Assembly (NCBI GenBank): GCA_903994795.1
Contig: CAJEYI010000005.1
Span: 1-47,488 of the forward strand
Direction of reading: 5' to 3'
DNA length: 47,488 nucleotides
Origin: an uncultured bacterium
GTDB lineage: Bacteria; Patescibacteriota; Minisyncoccia; Phycocordibacterales; Phycocordibacteraceae
The position numbers and the translations under genes are program-made. This document shows positions 37,530 through 45,978 of this stretch, piece after piece. Position 1 is the first letter of the stretch. Each line of letters starts with the position of its first letter. The notes under the pieces are model-generated. The model searched no databases. It saw only the letters and a program-made list of their open reading frames with translations, and had not been told where the DNA came from.

Positions 37530-38117
37530 ATGTTGAAACAATGGTTGCGGTGGCTGTGGGAGAACGAGTCGGGCTTCTTTGGGATTGGTCAGGGTCCGAA
37601 CCCGGCCGAGTACCAACTGGAAAGCGCGCTTGCGCGAGCTGGCAACTTTGCCACGGGCGAAGGCGAAGCCGACATCCTCGCGAGCGATAAGTTTTGGCAG
37701 GCGATCCTCTCGGGCGATCCCGGCCAGATTTCTAAAGTACTCGGCCCGCAGATGAGCGCGATCAACAAGCAGGGCCAGCAAAACAAACTCACGGCGTCCC
37801 AGTTCGGCAATCGCGGCGGTGGAACGAACGCCGGTTCGCAGATGACCGACGATACGACACGGTCTGCCATCGACAGCACGATCTCTCAACTGACCGGCAC
37901 GGCGGCTACGTCGCTCGGTTCCGGTGGCCGCGGCCTGCTCGGAACCGGAGTAAGCGCGGAGACGTCGGCATTCGGCGCGGCCAGCACCATCCAGCAACAG
38001 AACGCGAGCAAGTGGAATGATATTTTCAAAAGCACCGCTGCCGTTGTGCCCGCCCCGTTTACCGGAGGAACGAGCTTGGCAGCCGTGGGGGGGGGGCGGC
38101 GGCGCAGGTGGAGATGA
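37530..38117 (+). CDS. hypothetical virion protein, C-terminus shifted at a G10 tract (likely true end 38184 after a one-base correction)
   Basis: 195-aa ORF ending ...AAVGGGRRRRWR. Removing one G gives ...VGGGGGAGGDDDEPITGGGGNTGVFSGDVVYG*, ending 2 nt before the next ATG. Confidence 0.6.
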   Translation: MLKQWLRWLWENESGFFGIGQGPNPAEYQLESALARAGNFATGEGEADILASDKFWQAILSGDPGQISKVLGPQMSAINKQGQQNKLTASQFGNRGGGTNAGSQMTDDTTRSAIDSTISQLTGTAATSLGSGGRGLLGTGVSAETSAFGAASTIQQQNASKWNDIFKSTAAVVPAPFTGGTSLAAVGGGRRRRWR

Positions 38118-38186
38118 CGACGAGCCGATTACCGGAGGCGGGGGGAATACTGGAGTCTTCTCCGGCGATGTTGTTTACGGATAACA

Positions 38187-39629
38187 ATGCCACTTCTCGA
38201 AAATCTCGCGGAAGGCTTTGCGAATGCCGCCGGGGCTACAGGCGCGGCGCAGTCGATTGAAAAGAACAAGCAGCGCCGTCAGAATCTCTCGGACCAGGAA
38301 CTTGAAGATACGGTTCAGGCGCACATGGATGTGATGAAGGGCATCCAAGCGAAACTTGGCCAGAATCCAAACGATCCTCAGTTGCAGCAAGCGTTGAGTG
38401 GCGAGCGCGACCAGTTGTTTCAACTGCTGCATCCGGCGAATAATCCCGATGCTTTGGGCAGAGTGAAAAAACTCTTTCGCCACATCTTTCGCCAGCAGGA
38501 ACCTCAACCGAATCAGCCGGTGAACAATCTGCCTTCGGTTGCGGCGATGACAGCGGGAGCACCTGTGTCGAAAGAAGATCAGGAATTCGCCGGTTTCTCG
38601 CCAGAAGATAAAAATAAAGCTATGCGGATCAGGGCTGGCCTCGATCCGCGAGCGACTACAGAGAAGTCTGACCCTGAGAACTGGACAGTCGTTACCGGCG
38701 TAACGTCCGATGGGAAGCCGTTCACGTTCCAGCACAATAGCAAGAACCATGAGAGTCTTACTCTTGACGGCAAACCGATCCCTCCTGAGCAATTGCAGGG
38801 CTTCACGGTGCCACCAAAGGGTTCCGCCGGTCCCAAGGTGGGCACTTTGGGAGAATTCCTTATCAATGCCTACGGTCCGCACCCGACAGCCGTGCAAGAA
38901 GCGCAAGGCCGTGCTCTGTGGGCACAGGCGAACGCAGGGACAACCGTAGGCGAGCACGTCATCATGGTTCCGCAGGTTGATGGCAGTATCAAGCCTGTGA
39001 CGGTTGTAACGACCAGCCACAAGGAATTTGGTACTGGCGGAACGCCGCCTGGCGGCAAAATCTCGAAGCCTCCGGGTGAGCAGAAGAAAGACTTACAGAA
39101 CATGACCACGAAGCCTGCCGCTGGCGTGGCTTCCGTTGGGGAGGCGGTTGGCGGAAAGCGCACGACGGCACAGAACAAAGCCGACAACGATTTTGTCGAA
39201 GCCACGAAACTAGCGAGCGTTGCCGATCAGGTAGCCCAGAAGCCGGACGACGCGATCAATCAGAAGCGCCTCGCCGTTTCCTTGGAACGTGCCAGTGCTG
39301 GCCGATTCACCACGCAAGCCTTGGACTACATCATTAAGGCCGGATGGGGCAACACGATTGAACAGTGGGCGAACAATCCATCGACAGGCGCTTTGCCAAG
39401 AGATGTCATGCGTCAATTGGTGGATGGAGCGCATGAGAATCTGAAGGCAGCGAAGGCGGCGAGAGATGCGGCGTTTGGTGAGTCTGGTAGCAGTGGTACT
39501 ACTGGCAAGAAACATAGCCTCAAGAAGGCAATGGCGCTCCCAATCAATCAAGGCAAGTCGGCAGATGAAGTCCGAACCGATCTCAAGAATCACGGCTATG
39601 AGGTAATCGAAGATGCCGCCAGTAAGTGA
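38187..39629 (+). CDS. hypothetical internal/ejection-like virion protein
   Basis: 480-aa charged helical ORF. Confidence 0.5.
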   Translation: MPLLENLAEGFANAAGATGAAQSIEKNKQRRQNLSDQELEDTVQAHMDVMKGIQAKLGQNPNDPQLQQALSGERDQLFQLLHPANNPDALGRVKKLFRHIFRQQEPQPNQPVNNLPSVAAMTAGAPVSKEDQEFAGFSPEDKNKAMRIRAGLDPRATTEKSDPENWTVVTGVTSDGKPFTFQHNSKNHESLTLDGKPIPPEQLQGFTVPPKGSAGPKVGTLGEFLINAYGPHPTAVQEAQGRALWAQANAGTTVGEHVIMVPQVDGSIKPVTVVTTSHKEFGTGGTPPGGKISKPPGEQKKDLQNMTTKPAAGVASVGEAVGGKRTTAQNKADNDFVEATKLASVADQVAQKPDDAINQKRLAVSLERASAGRFTTQALDYIIKAGWGNTIEQWANNPSTGALPRDVMRQLVDGAHENLKAAKAARDAAFGESGSSGTTGKKHSLKKAMALPINQGKSADEVRTDLKNHGYEVIEDAASK

Positions 39630-41820
39630 TCCCTACACCGCTACTGCTGAGCAATCTGATCCCTATGCGGCCACAGCCGAGCAGGAGCAGTCGCCGCCTG
39701 CAAAGAAACCCGGTTACTTCACTCCTGAAAACTTCCAGAACCTAGCGAGCGAAGCCGGAGAACGTGAACAGGAATACCTTCGTCGCGCGAACTACCCAGG
39801 TGCAGCTAAACCGGTCGTCAAGGACGGTAAACTGACTTACGAACCAACGGGTGAGCAACCGACGACTGCTAGTCGGTACGGCTCGGCCTTCATGTCTGGC
39901 ATCGAAGGGATCGTGCGCGTTACGGACCAAGTGACGGCCGGCTTACTTGATCCTAAGACAGCCATCGCATTTCTCGTAAGCAAGGTCAGTCCAGCGGCCG
40001 CTGGTGCATATTTCATGACGCAGAGTAGCGCTGGTGCGAAAGATGCGGGGAAGGACATCGCCAAGAACGGCTGGACCCCAGAGAATTCAGAACGGCTCCT
40101 GCTGGCACTTTCTGGGATCGCTGGCGGCGCTACGATGGCGGAAGGTTCAACTACTCCGAAACCTGTCGGCGAACTGCTGAACGGGCTGAAGGAGCGTGCT
40201 CAGGGTGTTGCCCGTCGCGTTACGGAGGCGAAGCCTGGAGTGACAAAAGCGGTAGAAGCCGCTGGAGACAAGTACGCGAACGAATTGGGAGAAAATCAGC
40301 AAGCACGCCGCGAAGCCGTTGCTCAGAACATCGACAAAGACACGAAAGCCAAAGCCGAGATCGAACGTAACGAGCGCGACGTTGCAGAAAAGAACAAGGC
40401 AATCGAGGCCGAGAACAAAGCATCTCGTGAGGCGGTAGCTCGCAAAGCGGAACTCGCGAAGACGGTTGACGAGCAGAGCGCGGCGCTCGGCAAGAGCATA
40501 GAGAACGTCGAATCGAAAGTCTATAAAGCGGCCGATGAAAGATTTAAGACTGTTCGACGCGCCATCGGCAATGTTGAAGCTCCGGCGGACAATCTGATTG
40601 CTTCGGTCAAAAACGTCGAGGCGAATACGCTTCAGGGAATTCCTGAAAACATCAAAGAATTCCGCAGCATCCTCAGAATGGAGGGCGAGGAAGCGGGACC
40701 GCTGTCGATTGGCGGCGGCGGCGAGATTTCACCAGGCGAGCCGGGATACGAGCAAGTCCGGCAAGCCTATCTCGACGAAGGATTGCTCAAAGAGAACGAG
40801 CCGCTCACATGGGACAAGCTTCAATCGCTCAAAAGCCGAATCGATGCGCGGCTGCGTTCTCGCGGGCGGATCAATGGCGACCTGAAGCGTGGCTTGTTTC
40901 AGGTTCGCGATGCCATCGTCGATCAGATGGGCGAGATGGCTGAGTCTGCCGGAGCCGGAGAAATCTGGACCGACGCGCGCAATTTCTGGCGACAGATGCG
41001 CGAAGATTTTCACGAGCCTACGGGACCGTCTGGATCAGGTTCGCCGGTCGCACAGGCGCTCGACGCGGTCGATCCCAGGAACATTCGGCAGCCGTTTCTA
41101 CGAACCCAGAGTGGTGTTGGGAATCGAGCGATCGACATCTTGAGGAAGTATCCACAGTACGGCGGCACAGAAGCCGCCGCGCAGGCGGAACAAATGCTCC
41201 GCACCCAGCAAGAGATGCAGGGCTTGCCAAAGACAGCAACCGAGAAACCTGCTGCGACGGTCAAGCCGCACAAGATATCGAGCTTCAAGGAAGTCCCGGA
41301 ACAACCGCTACCGCCGAGCGTCAATCCCGAGCAGGTTTCGCGCCAGAAGATTCAGGAAACGGCAGAACGAGTGGGCAGGCTGAACGTCTGGGATGCTCGT
41401 ATTGTGGCATCGTCCGTCATTGCTGGCGTACTCGCGCCATTCCTCGGCTTGAAAGGCGGAGTGGAAATCGGCGCTGCCTACGTGGTGACGAAGTACCTCA
41501 TGTCAGAGGCTCTGACCAAGCCGAAAGTCGTCAACTGGATTGCCGAGACTCCGCCGTCCGAACTGGCCGCGCTCCAGAAACTTCCCCAGGCGCAGCTGGT
41601 GAACATCAAAGGCGCAATTACGACTGCTGGCGAACTGACCAAAGCAAAGACAATTTCTCCGGAACTTCGAGAGTTTCTCGGACCAGAGAACGTCAAGCGC
41701 ATTCTTGCTGCGTCTGGAGCCGTAGCTGGATCGAAGCAACGAAAGGCCCCAGGTGAGCAAGTCAGGGATCTCAACAAGTACTCTTCCAATCCCAATCTTC
41801 CGGTGGGCGTTGATCAGTAG
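39613..41820 (+). CDS. large coiled-coil virion/ejection-like protein
   Basis: 735 aa with long helical region (NERDVAEKNKAIEAENKASREAVARKAELAKTVDEQSAAL) and hydrophobic segment IVASSVIAGVLAPFLGLKGG. Confidence 0.5.
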   Translation: MPPVSDPYTATAEQSDPYAATAEQEQSPPAKKPGYFTPENFQNLASEAGEREQEYLRRANYPGAAKPVVKDGKLTYEPTGEQPTTASRYGSAFMSGIEGIVRVTDQVTAGLLDPKTAIAFLVSKVSPAAAGAYFMTQSSAGAKDAGKDIAKNGWTPENSERLLLALSGIAGGATMAEGSTTPKPVGELLNGLKERAQGVARRVTEAKPGVTKAVEAAGDKYANELGENQQARREAVAQNIDKDTKAKAEIERNERDVAEKNKAIEAENKASREAVARKAELAKTVDEQSAALGKSIENVESKVYKAADERFKTVRRAIGNVEAPADNLIASVKNVEANTLQGIPENIKEFRSILRMEGEEAGPLSIGGGGEISPGEPGYEQVRQAYLDEGLLKENEPLTWDKLQSLKSRIDARLRSRGRINGDLKRGLFQVRDAIVDQMGEMAESAGAGEIWTDARNFWRQMREDFHEPTGPSGSGSPVAQALDAVDPRNIRQPFLRTQSGVGNRAIDILRKYPQYGGTEAAAQAEQMLRTQQEMQGLPKTATEKPAATVKPHKISSFKEVPEQPLPPSVNPEQVSRQKIQETAERVGRLNVWDARIVASSVIAGVLAPFLGLKGGVEIGAAYVVTKYLMSEALTKPKVVNWIAETPPSELAALQKLPQAQLVNIKGAITTAGELTKAKTISPELREFLGPENVKRILAASGAVAGSKQRKAPGEQVRDLNKYSSNPNLPVGVDQ

Positions 41821-42757
41821 CGCGGAGTTGCTGTCGGCGCACGACAGGTGTGCTCGCGCAGGTTTTTACTCACGCGACTGGGAATTTTCCAGACTCCATC
41901 CAAGCGAAATCCTGAGACGCGCAGTAGATTTCGGCCTGACGTCTGAAGAAGTCGATCCCGGTCAAGCGGCCGGTGACCACGTAATGACATTGGCGGCAGA
42001 ACGAGGTTTGGATATCGAAGGTAGCGGTGTTTACCCCATCGCTCTCCACGCCGCAGCTCTCAGTGACATCGTTACGACCCTAATTCGCGCATTGGGGCCT
42101 CCGTGGGCGCGTCCGGAGGATAAGACGGTGGGAACTGCCACTTGGGTTTCATCGGCTTGTCTGGCCTCATCCGGGCTTCGGCTGCACCGTGTTCTGATGG
42201 TGAGTCGATGGTCGAAAGAGAGGGAGAAAGCCGAGCGCTACTCTTGGGGAACCCTAGGCGAAACGTCAGTTTACGAATTACCCCAAACGATTCATGTAGT
42301 TAACCTCGGTCAGAGGCGGGACGGCAAGCATCATGGCTCCTTCTCGAAAGGCTGGCTACACCCCCAAGGCCGGATGCTGCGTATCAGGAAGCGAAGCGGT
42401 GAGGGTTTCTCTGGACGGTGGCTCCAAGCCTGGCGCGAAGAACAAGACACAATCTCGCGCGATCGATGGATCGAAGTGATGCGCGAGGACGGGGTGCTCC
42501 ACGAGTCTCTCTTTACCCTCGACTGCGACCCGCCGCCGGCCAAGCTGGCGTCTGAAATCAGACTTTTGGCAGAACGAAAGCTCAAGCGGATTCAGGAAAC
42601 GACGAGTGAGCCGGACATGCGGCCGAGTCAATGTTGGTGGCCGACTCCTTGTCAGTTTTCATGGTCGTGCTGGGAGTCGCATCGAGCGCCGTCCGAACGA
42701 GACAGCTTCGTACGGATTAGCAACGAATCTTCCGCCGCGCCATCCCACCGAGCATGA
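41753..42757 (+). CDS. candidate Fe-S-type PD-(D/E)XK nuclease-like protein
   Basis: SSAELLSAHDRCARAGFYSRDW near the N-terminus and C-terminal QCWWPTPCQFSWSCW (C-x5-C-x5-C), the one-plus-three Cys layout of Cas4/AddB-like nucleases. True start probably near 41808. Confidence 0.5.
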   Translation: MSKSGISTSTLPIPIFRWALISSAELLSAHDRCARAGFYSRDWEFSRLHPSEILRRAVDFGLTSEEVDPGQAAGDHVMTLAAERGLDIEGSGVYPIALHAAALSDIVTTLIRALGPPWARPEDKTVGTATWVSSACLASSGLRLHRVLMVSRWSKEREKAERYSWGTLGETSVYELPQTIHVVNLGQRRDGKHHGSFSKGWLHPQGRMLRIRKRSGEGFSGRWLQAWREEQDTISRDRWIEVMREDGVLHESLFTLDCDPPPAKLASEIRLLAERKLKRIQETTSEPDMRPSQCWWPTPCQFSWSCWESHRAPSERDSFVRISNESSAAPSHRA

Positions 42758-43280
42758 CCAATCCAGTTCCGAACATGAGCAGTGTCCCTGGCTCCGGTGT
42801 GGTTAGCGTTTGGCCGGCGTAGGTCGAGCCATTGAGTCGCACGTATCCCGGCTGCCCAGGAGCCCCGCCCGCATAGAGGTCAAACGTTCCAGAAACGTCG
42901 TACAAGGCCAGTTTGTTGCCGCCCTCAGAGATGAACTCTTCGCCGCTGAACATCCCCATCAGATACCAGGATCCGCCGATCAGGACTCGTGTCACGTCGG
43001 AGCAGTTGCCGAACAGGAACGAGTTGTGAAGGTCGAGGCCGATGTAGCCATTGCCTGCGTTCGAGTAGTCGATGTCAATCTGGCCGCTGTCGAACCTCAT
43101 CGCGGCGGGCATCTGCCAGAAGTGCGGGAGCGGGGTCAGCGGTTGCAGGTTCGAGGCACCGAAGCCGATGTCGGTCCCGTCGCCAAGTTGGGAGAAGTAG
43201 GTGGTCGGGACCGGGATGGAGTCGGCGAAAGCCAATCCTGCCAGCAGAGTAAGTAGCGTAAACATCTTGAGCAGTTTCAT
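42717..43280 (-). CDS. PEP-CTERM sorting-signal surface protein
   Basis: SD TAGGAGGAAAT before ATG; MKLLKMFTLLTLLAGLAFADS signal peptide; C-terminal TPEPGTLLMFGTGLVMLGGMARRKIRC. Confidence 0.85.
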   Translation of the reverse strand: MKLLKMFTLLTLLAGLAFADSIPVPTTYFSQLGDGTDIGFGASNLQPLTPLPHFWQMPAAMRFDSGQIDIDYSNAGNGYIGLDLHNSFLFGNCSDVTRVLIGGSWYLMGMFSGEEFISEGGNKLALYDVSGTFDLYAGGAPGQPGYVRLNGSTYAGQTLTTPEPGTLLMFGTGLVMLGGMARRKIRC

Positions 43281-43452
43281 ATTTCCTCCTAAAATCGTAT
43301 GCAGCGATGCGTCTTACCTCGGCATCAATCCATGTTTCTGTTCTTCCCAAAAAGCCTTCGTGTGCAACTTTCGCCCGATTGATGTAGCCGCTTTTCGCAT
43401 AGGCTAGGGCAACGACTTCCCCCTCCACGGCCTTGCGATTCGGGTAGACCAA
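43075..43452 (-). CDS. hypothetical small protein (KOW-like N-terminus), start uncertain
   Basis: MVYPNRKAVEGEVVALAYAKSGYINRAKVAHEGFLGRTETWIDAEVRRIAAYDF looks protein-like, but the 3' part overlaps the PEP-CTERM gene out of frame. Confidence 0.35.
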   Translation of the reverse strand: MVYPNRKAVEGEVVALAYAKSGYINRAKVAHEGFLGRTETWIDAEVRRIAAYDFRRKYETAQDVYATYSAGRIGFRRLHPGPDHLLLPTWRRDRHRLRCLEPATADPAPALLADARRDEVRQRPD

Positions 43453-43460
43453 AACCTTAT

Positions 43461-43481
43461 CCCCAATCTTTAATTGGGGAT
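43461..43481. promoter_or_regulatory. perfect inverted repeat hairpin
   Basis: CCCCAAT-CTTTA-ATTGGGG. Confidence 0.55.
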
Positions 43482-43499
43482 TTATATACTTAACTCCCT
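43482..43499 (+). repeat. inverted-repeat/operator-like element copy 1
   Basis: TTATATACTTAACTCCCT; matches the element at 44299-44316 on the opposite strand with one mismatch. Confidence 0.65.
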
Positions 43500-43558
43500 A
43501 ACTTATGAAAGTGCCGACGCCTAGGTACTTATCAACAACTATCCAGTCAATGGACCTC

Positions 43559-44173
43559 TTAACCCCATTGCGCCGCCATAGCATCCGCAGGGCCTTGGTA
43601 GGTCTTTGCCCGGAGCGCGGAACGCTCCGGCGAAGGCCCGAGTTTGTTCCGTCCGCTCGGAGTCTGGTTTGCATATTGCTCCTTGATGAGCAGGTTTGTC
43701 GGCACCAGCTTGGGCAGTCCTATGAGCCACAGGCAGGTGCGCTTGCTGGCATCGTCGCCAAACTCGTAGGGCTGAAAGCTCTGGGTGTAGTCCATGCCGA
43801 TCAGGGCTTTGGCGTGTCCGTGCATAACCGGATTCTCGACGCAAATCTTGGGAACGTTGGCGTCCAGGCAGAATTTGAAAAACGCAGCCGCTTCGCGCAT
43901 GGCCGCCCATCGCGCCTCATCTGGCCCGTTGACCTTCTTGCCTCCGAGATAGAGCCTCAGCACGCCGCTATTCGACAGGAAACGGCATTCAGGGTGAGCG
44001 ATGAACAAGTGCCAAGGGCCGCGTTCACTCAAAGCAATCCGCACGTCCATTTGCAGATGAAAAGGCGATCCGTCATCTGCGGGAACAAGATCGCAACTAT
44101 AAGCATCATGGCCGCGTTTGCGGAAGGCTTCGCGGATGACGCCCGAACGTTCACAGCCGACGAGTACGTTCAC
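43559..44173 (-). CDS. phage DNA (cytosine-5) methyltransferase-like protein
   Basis: GTG start at 44173; VNVLVGCERSGVIREAFRKRGHDAYSCDL ... MDVR ... LFIAHPECRFLSNSGV ... VPKICVENPVMHGHA (motif I, PC-like and ENP motifs). Confidence 0.75.
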   Translation of the reverse strand: MNVLVGCERSGVIREAFRKRGHDAYSCDLVPADDGSPFHLQMDVRIALSERGPWHLFIAHPECRFLSNSGVLRLYLGGKKVNGPDEARWAAMREAAAFFKFCLDANVPKICVENPVMHGHAKALIGMDYTQSFQPYEFGDDASKRTCLWLIGLPKLVPTNLLIKEQYANQTPSGRNKLGPSPERSALRAKTYQGPADAMAAQWG

Positions 44174-44298
44174 GTTTTGCCTTCTTCCGCTTGCGCGGCT
44201 TCTTCCGCTTTGACTTTGGCCTGTATGCCAGCACCACGTCCGCAATCGCATCTAGGACGGCTGGCGCTTTGTCTTCCAACGGCGGACACGTTTTGTCA

Positions 44299-44316
44299 AG
44301 GGAGTTAACTATATAA
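44299..44316 (-). repeat. inverted-repeat/operator-like element copy 2
   Basis: Reverse strand TTATATAGTTAACTCCCT. Confidence 0.65.
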
Positions 44317-44386
44317 TTCCCTTTAATTGCCTGACGCCATCGCTCATTTCACGGCTCCGTCCTGTTCGCCATATACCCCGCCCCCG

Positions 44387-44782
44387 TTAAGTGAACCCTT
44401 TGTCATCCAGGAACTGATCCGCCACGTTCCCGCCGCTCGGCGTTGCTCGCGCTGTTTTCGTCGGGATGGAGCTTACGCCCGGTGGGATGTCTGCTAAGTG
44501 GCCGGCAAACGACGGGGGGCCTGCTGGAGCCATCAGTGGCGCTACCCCCTTGTAGCTGTCATCAATTTGCCCTGTGAGTCTCTGCTGAAACCCGATGAGC
44601 GAGTTAATCTCCTGCTCCAAACGCGCAAGCCGATCTTGCCAGTGGACAAGTTTCGAGACCATCGCCATCGCCTTCGCTCGGTCGCGGATCGCTTGGGCGA
44701 GGCGGGAGTCGATCTCGATTTCTGACTGCGAGGCCACTTTCGGCAGGCTGCGCATGCGCTTCTGCTTGGATTCTTCGGTCAC
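44387..44782 (-). CDS. hypothetical protein, coiled-coil
   Basis: GTG start at 44782, overlapping the upstream stop; VTEESKQKRMRSLPKVASQSEIEIDSRLAQAIRDRAKAMAMVSKLVHWQDRLARLEQEINSL. Confidence 0.55.
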   Translation of the reverse strand: MTEESKQKRMRSLPKVASQSEIEIDSRLAQAIRDRAKAMAMVSKLVHWQDRLARLEQEINSLIGFQQRLTGQIDDSYKGVAPLMAPAGPPSFAGHLADIPPGVSSIPTKTARATPSGGNVADQFLDDKGFT

Positions 44783-45945
44783 TGAGCCTCCATCCACGCG
44801 CAAACGTCGTCGTACTCTTCCTTCGTCAGTTCCTTCACGGAAGTCTTGCCACCGTGAGTCTCTTTCACGTAGACATGTACGTCTTCGTTGCTGATCGACT
44901 TTGACCCAGCGATGGTCCACAAGCGGTCGATCTGTTTCTTGGTCAGTTCGGTTGAGGCAGGAACTTTCTCGCTGTCCTGAGCAGGCTGTGCAGCGCCCTG
45001 GGGCTGTTTTGCGAGGCTTGCCTTCCACGCCGCGTGCTTTGAGCACTTCGGCAGGTGGCCGCCTTGCGCGTTACACTCCCCGCACTTTGCTTTCGGATCA
45101 GCAGGCGCAGCGTAGAAGCACTCCGGCTTGTGCTTGCCGTTCAACTCCTGACAGTCCGCGCAGATCGTGTCATCGGTTTTGTTCTGTGTCTGATCCATGC
45201 CCGGAGGTTGCGAGAGCGCTGGCGCCTGAACCATGCCTTCATTTCCATGCCCGCGGTTCGGCTCGGAACTGGCGCTCAAGGTCGCCATCTCGTTCTTTAC
45301 ATCCAGCGTTCCGCCTTCCACGCGAGTGTCAGGCGGAATGTCCATGATCTCCTCTGCGAGCTTCATGCCCTTGAGAGCGTCGGCGAACTTATCCCTGAGC
45401 CCAAATCCGCGCGAGCGCATCTGCAACATGCGCTTGGGGTTGGTAATCCAGGGAGTATCCTGCCCGTTAGAGCCCCGCTTCTGCCAGAGTTTCGCGGTCT
45501 TTGCATCGCCCACGGAAAATTGTGTCTGGTGCCAGCCTGAACCTTTGCGCTTGATCTGAAAAACGGCCGTAAAATTGTCCTCGAATGGCGTGCCGGTGAA
45601 AAACTCTTTGTGATCTTCGTAATCAGGATTCGCCTGCACGACCGCGAGTGCGAGATCTCCCCAGATTGACGGACGACCATTGATGATCGCAATGTTCTGG
45701 AGCGCCTGCAGCGGTGGGACTCCGAGTTCTGCTCCCATCTGCATCGCCAAGAAACAGTTCCCCGGCTTCCCTTTGAAATCTTTCGGGACAAAATCACTCT
45801 GCGCTAAGAGCTTCGCGAGCCCCATCGCTTCGGTCATGTTTGTCGGCGTGAATACCGCCAGCCGTGTGAGTTTGTTCGGTTGGGATTCAGTGATTCGGAT
45901 GGGTTGAGCGACAGCAAGAGCATCTTGCTTTTCTGACATAGACAT
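44779..45945 (-). CDS. recT: RecT-family-like single-strand annealing protein with C-terminal zinc-knuckle-like motifs
   Basis: GNCFLAMQMGAELGVPPLQALQNIAIINGRPSIWGDLALAVV ... TPWITNPKRMLQMRSRGFGLRDKFADALKGMKLAEEI; then CADCQELNGKHKPEC and CGECNAQGGHLPKC. Confidence 0.8.
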   Translation of the reverse strand: MSMSEKQDALAVAQPIRITESQPNKLTRLAVFTPTNMTEAMGLAKLLAQSDFVPKDFKGKPGNCFLAMQMGAELGVPPLQALQNIAIINGRPSIWGDLALAVVQANPDYEDHKEFFTGTPFEDNFTAVFQIKRKGSGWHQTQFSVGDAKTAKLWQKRGSNGQDTPWITNPKRMLQMRSRGFGLRDKFADALKGMKLAEEIMDIPPDTRVEGGTLDVKNEMATLSASSEPNRGHGNEGMVQAPALSQPPGMDQTQNKTDDTICADCQELNGKHKPECFYAAPADPKAKCGECNAQGGHLPKCSKHAAWKASLAKQPQGAAQPAQDSEKVPASTELTKKQIDRLWTIAGSKSISNEDVHVYVKETHGGKTSVKELTKEEYDDVCAWMEAQ

Positions 45946-45978
45946 CTCCTTTTTTCGCAGTTTCAGCCCTGCGAGGCT

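Noticed and set aside
36867-37997. 376-aa - strand ORF
   Set aside because: Arg-rich antisense shadow of two + strand virion genes.
43505-44308. 267-aa + strand ORF
   Set aside because: Antisense to a well-supported methyltransferase; no recognisable motifs.
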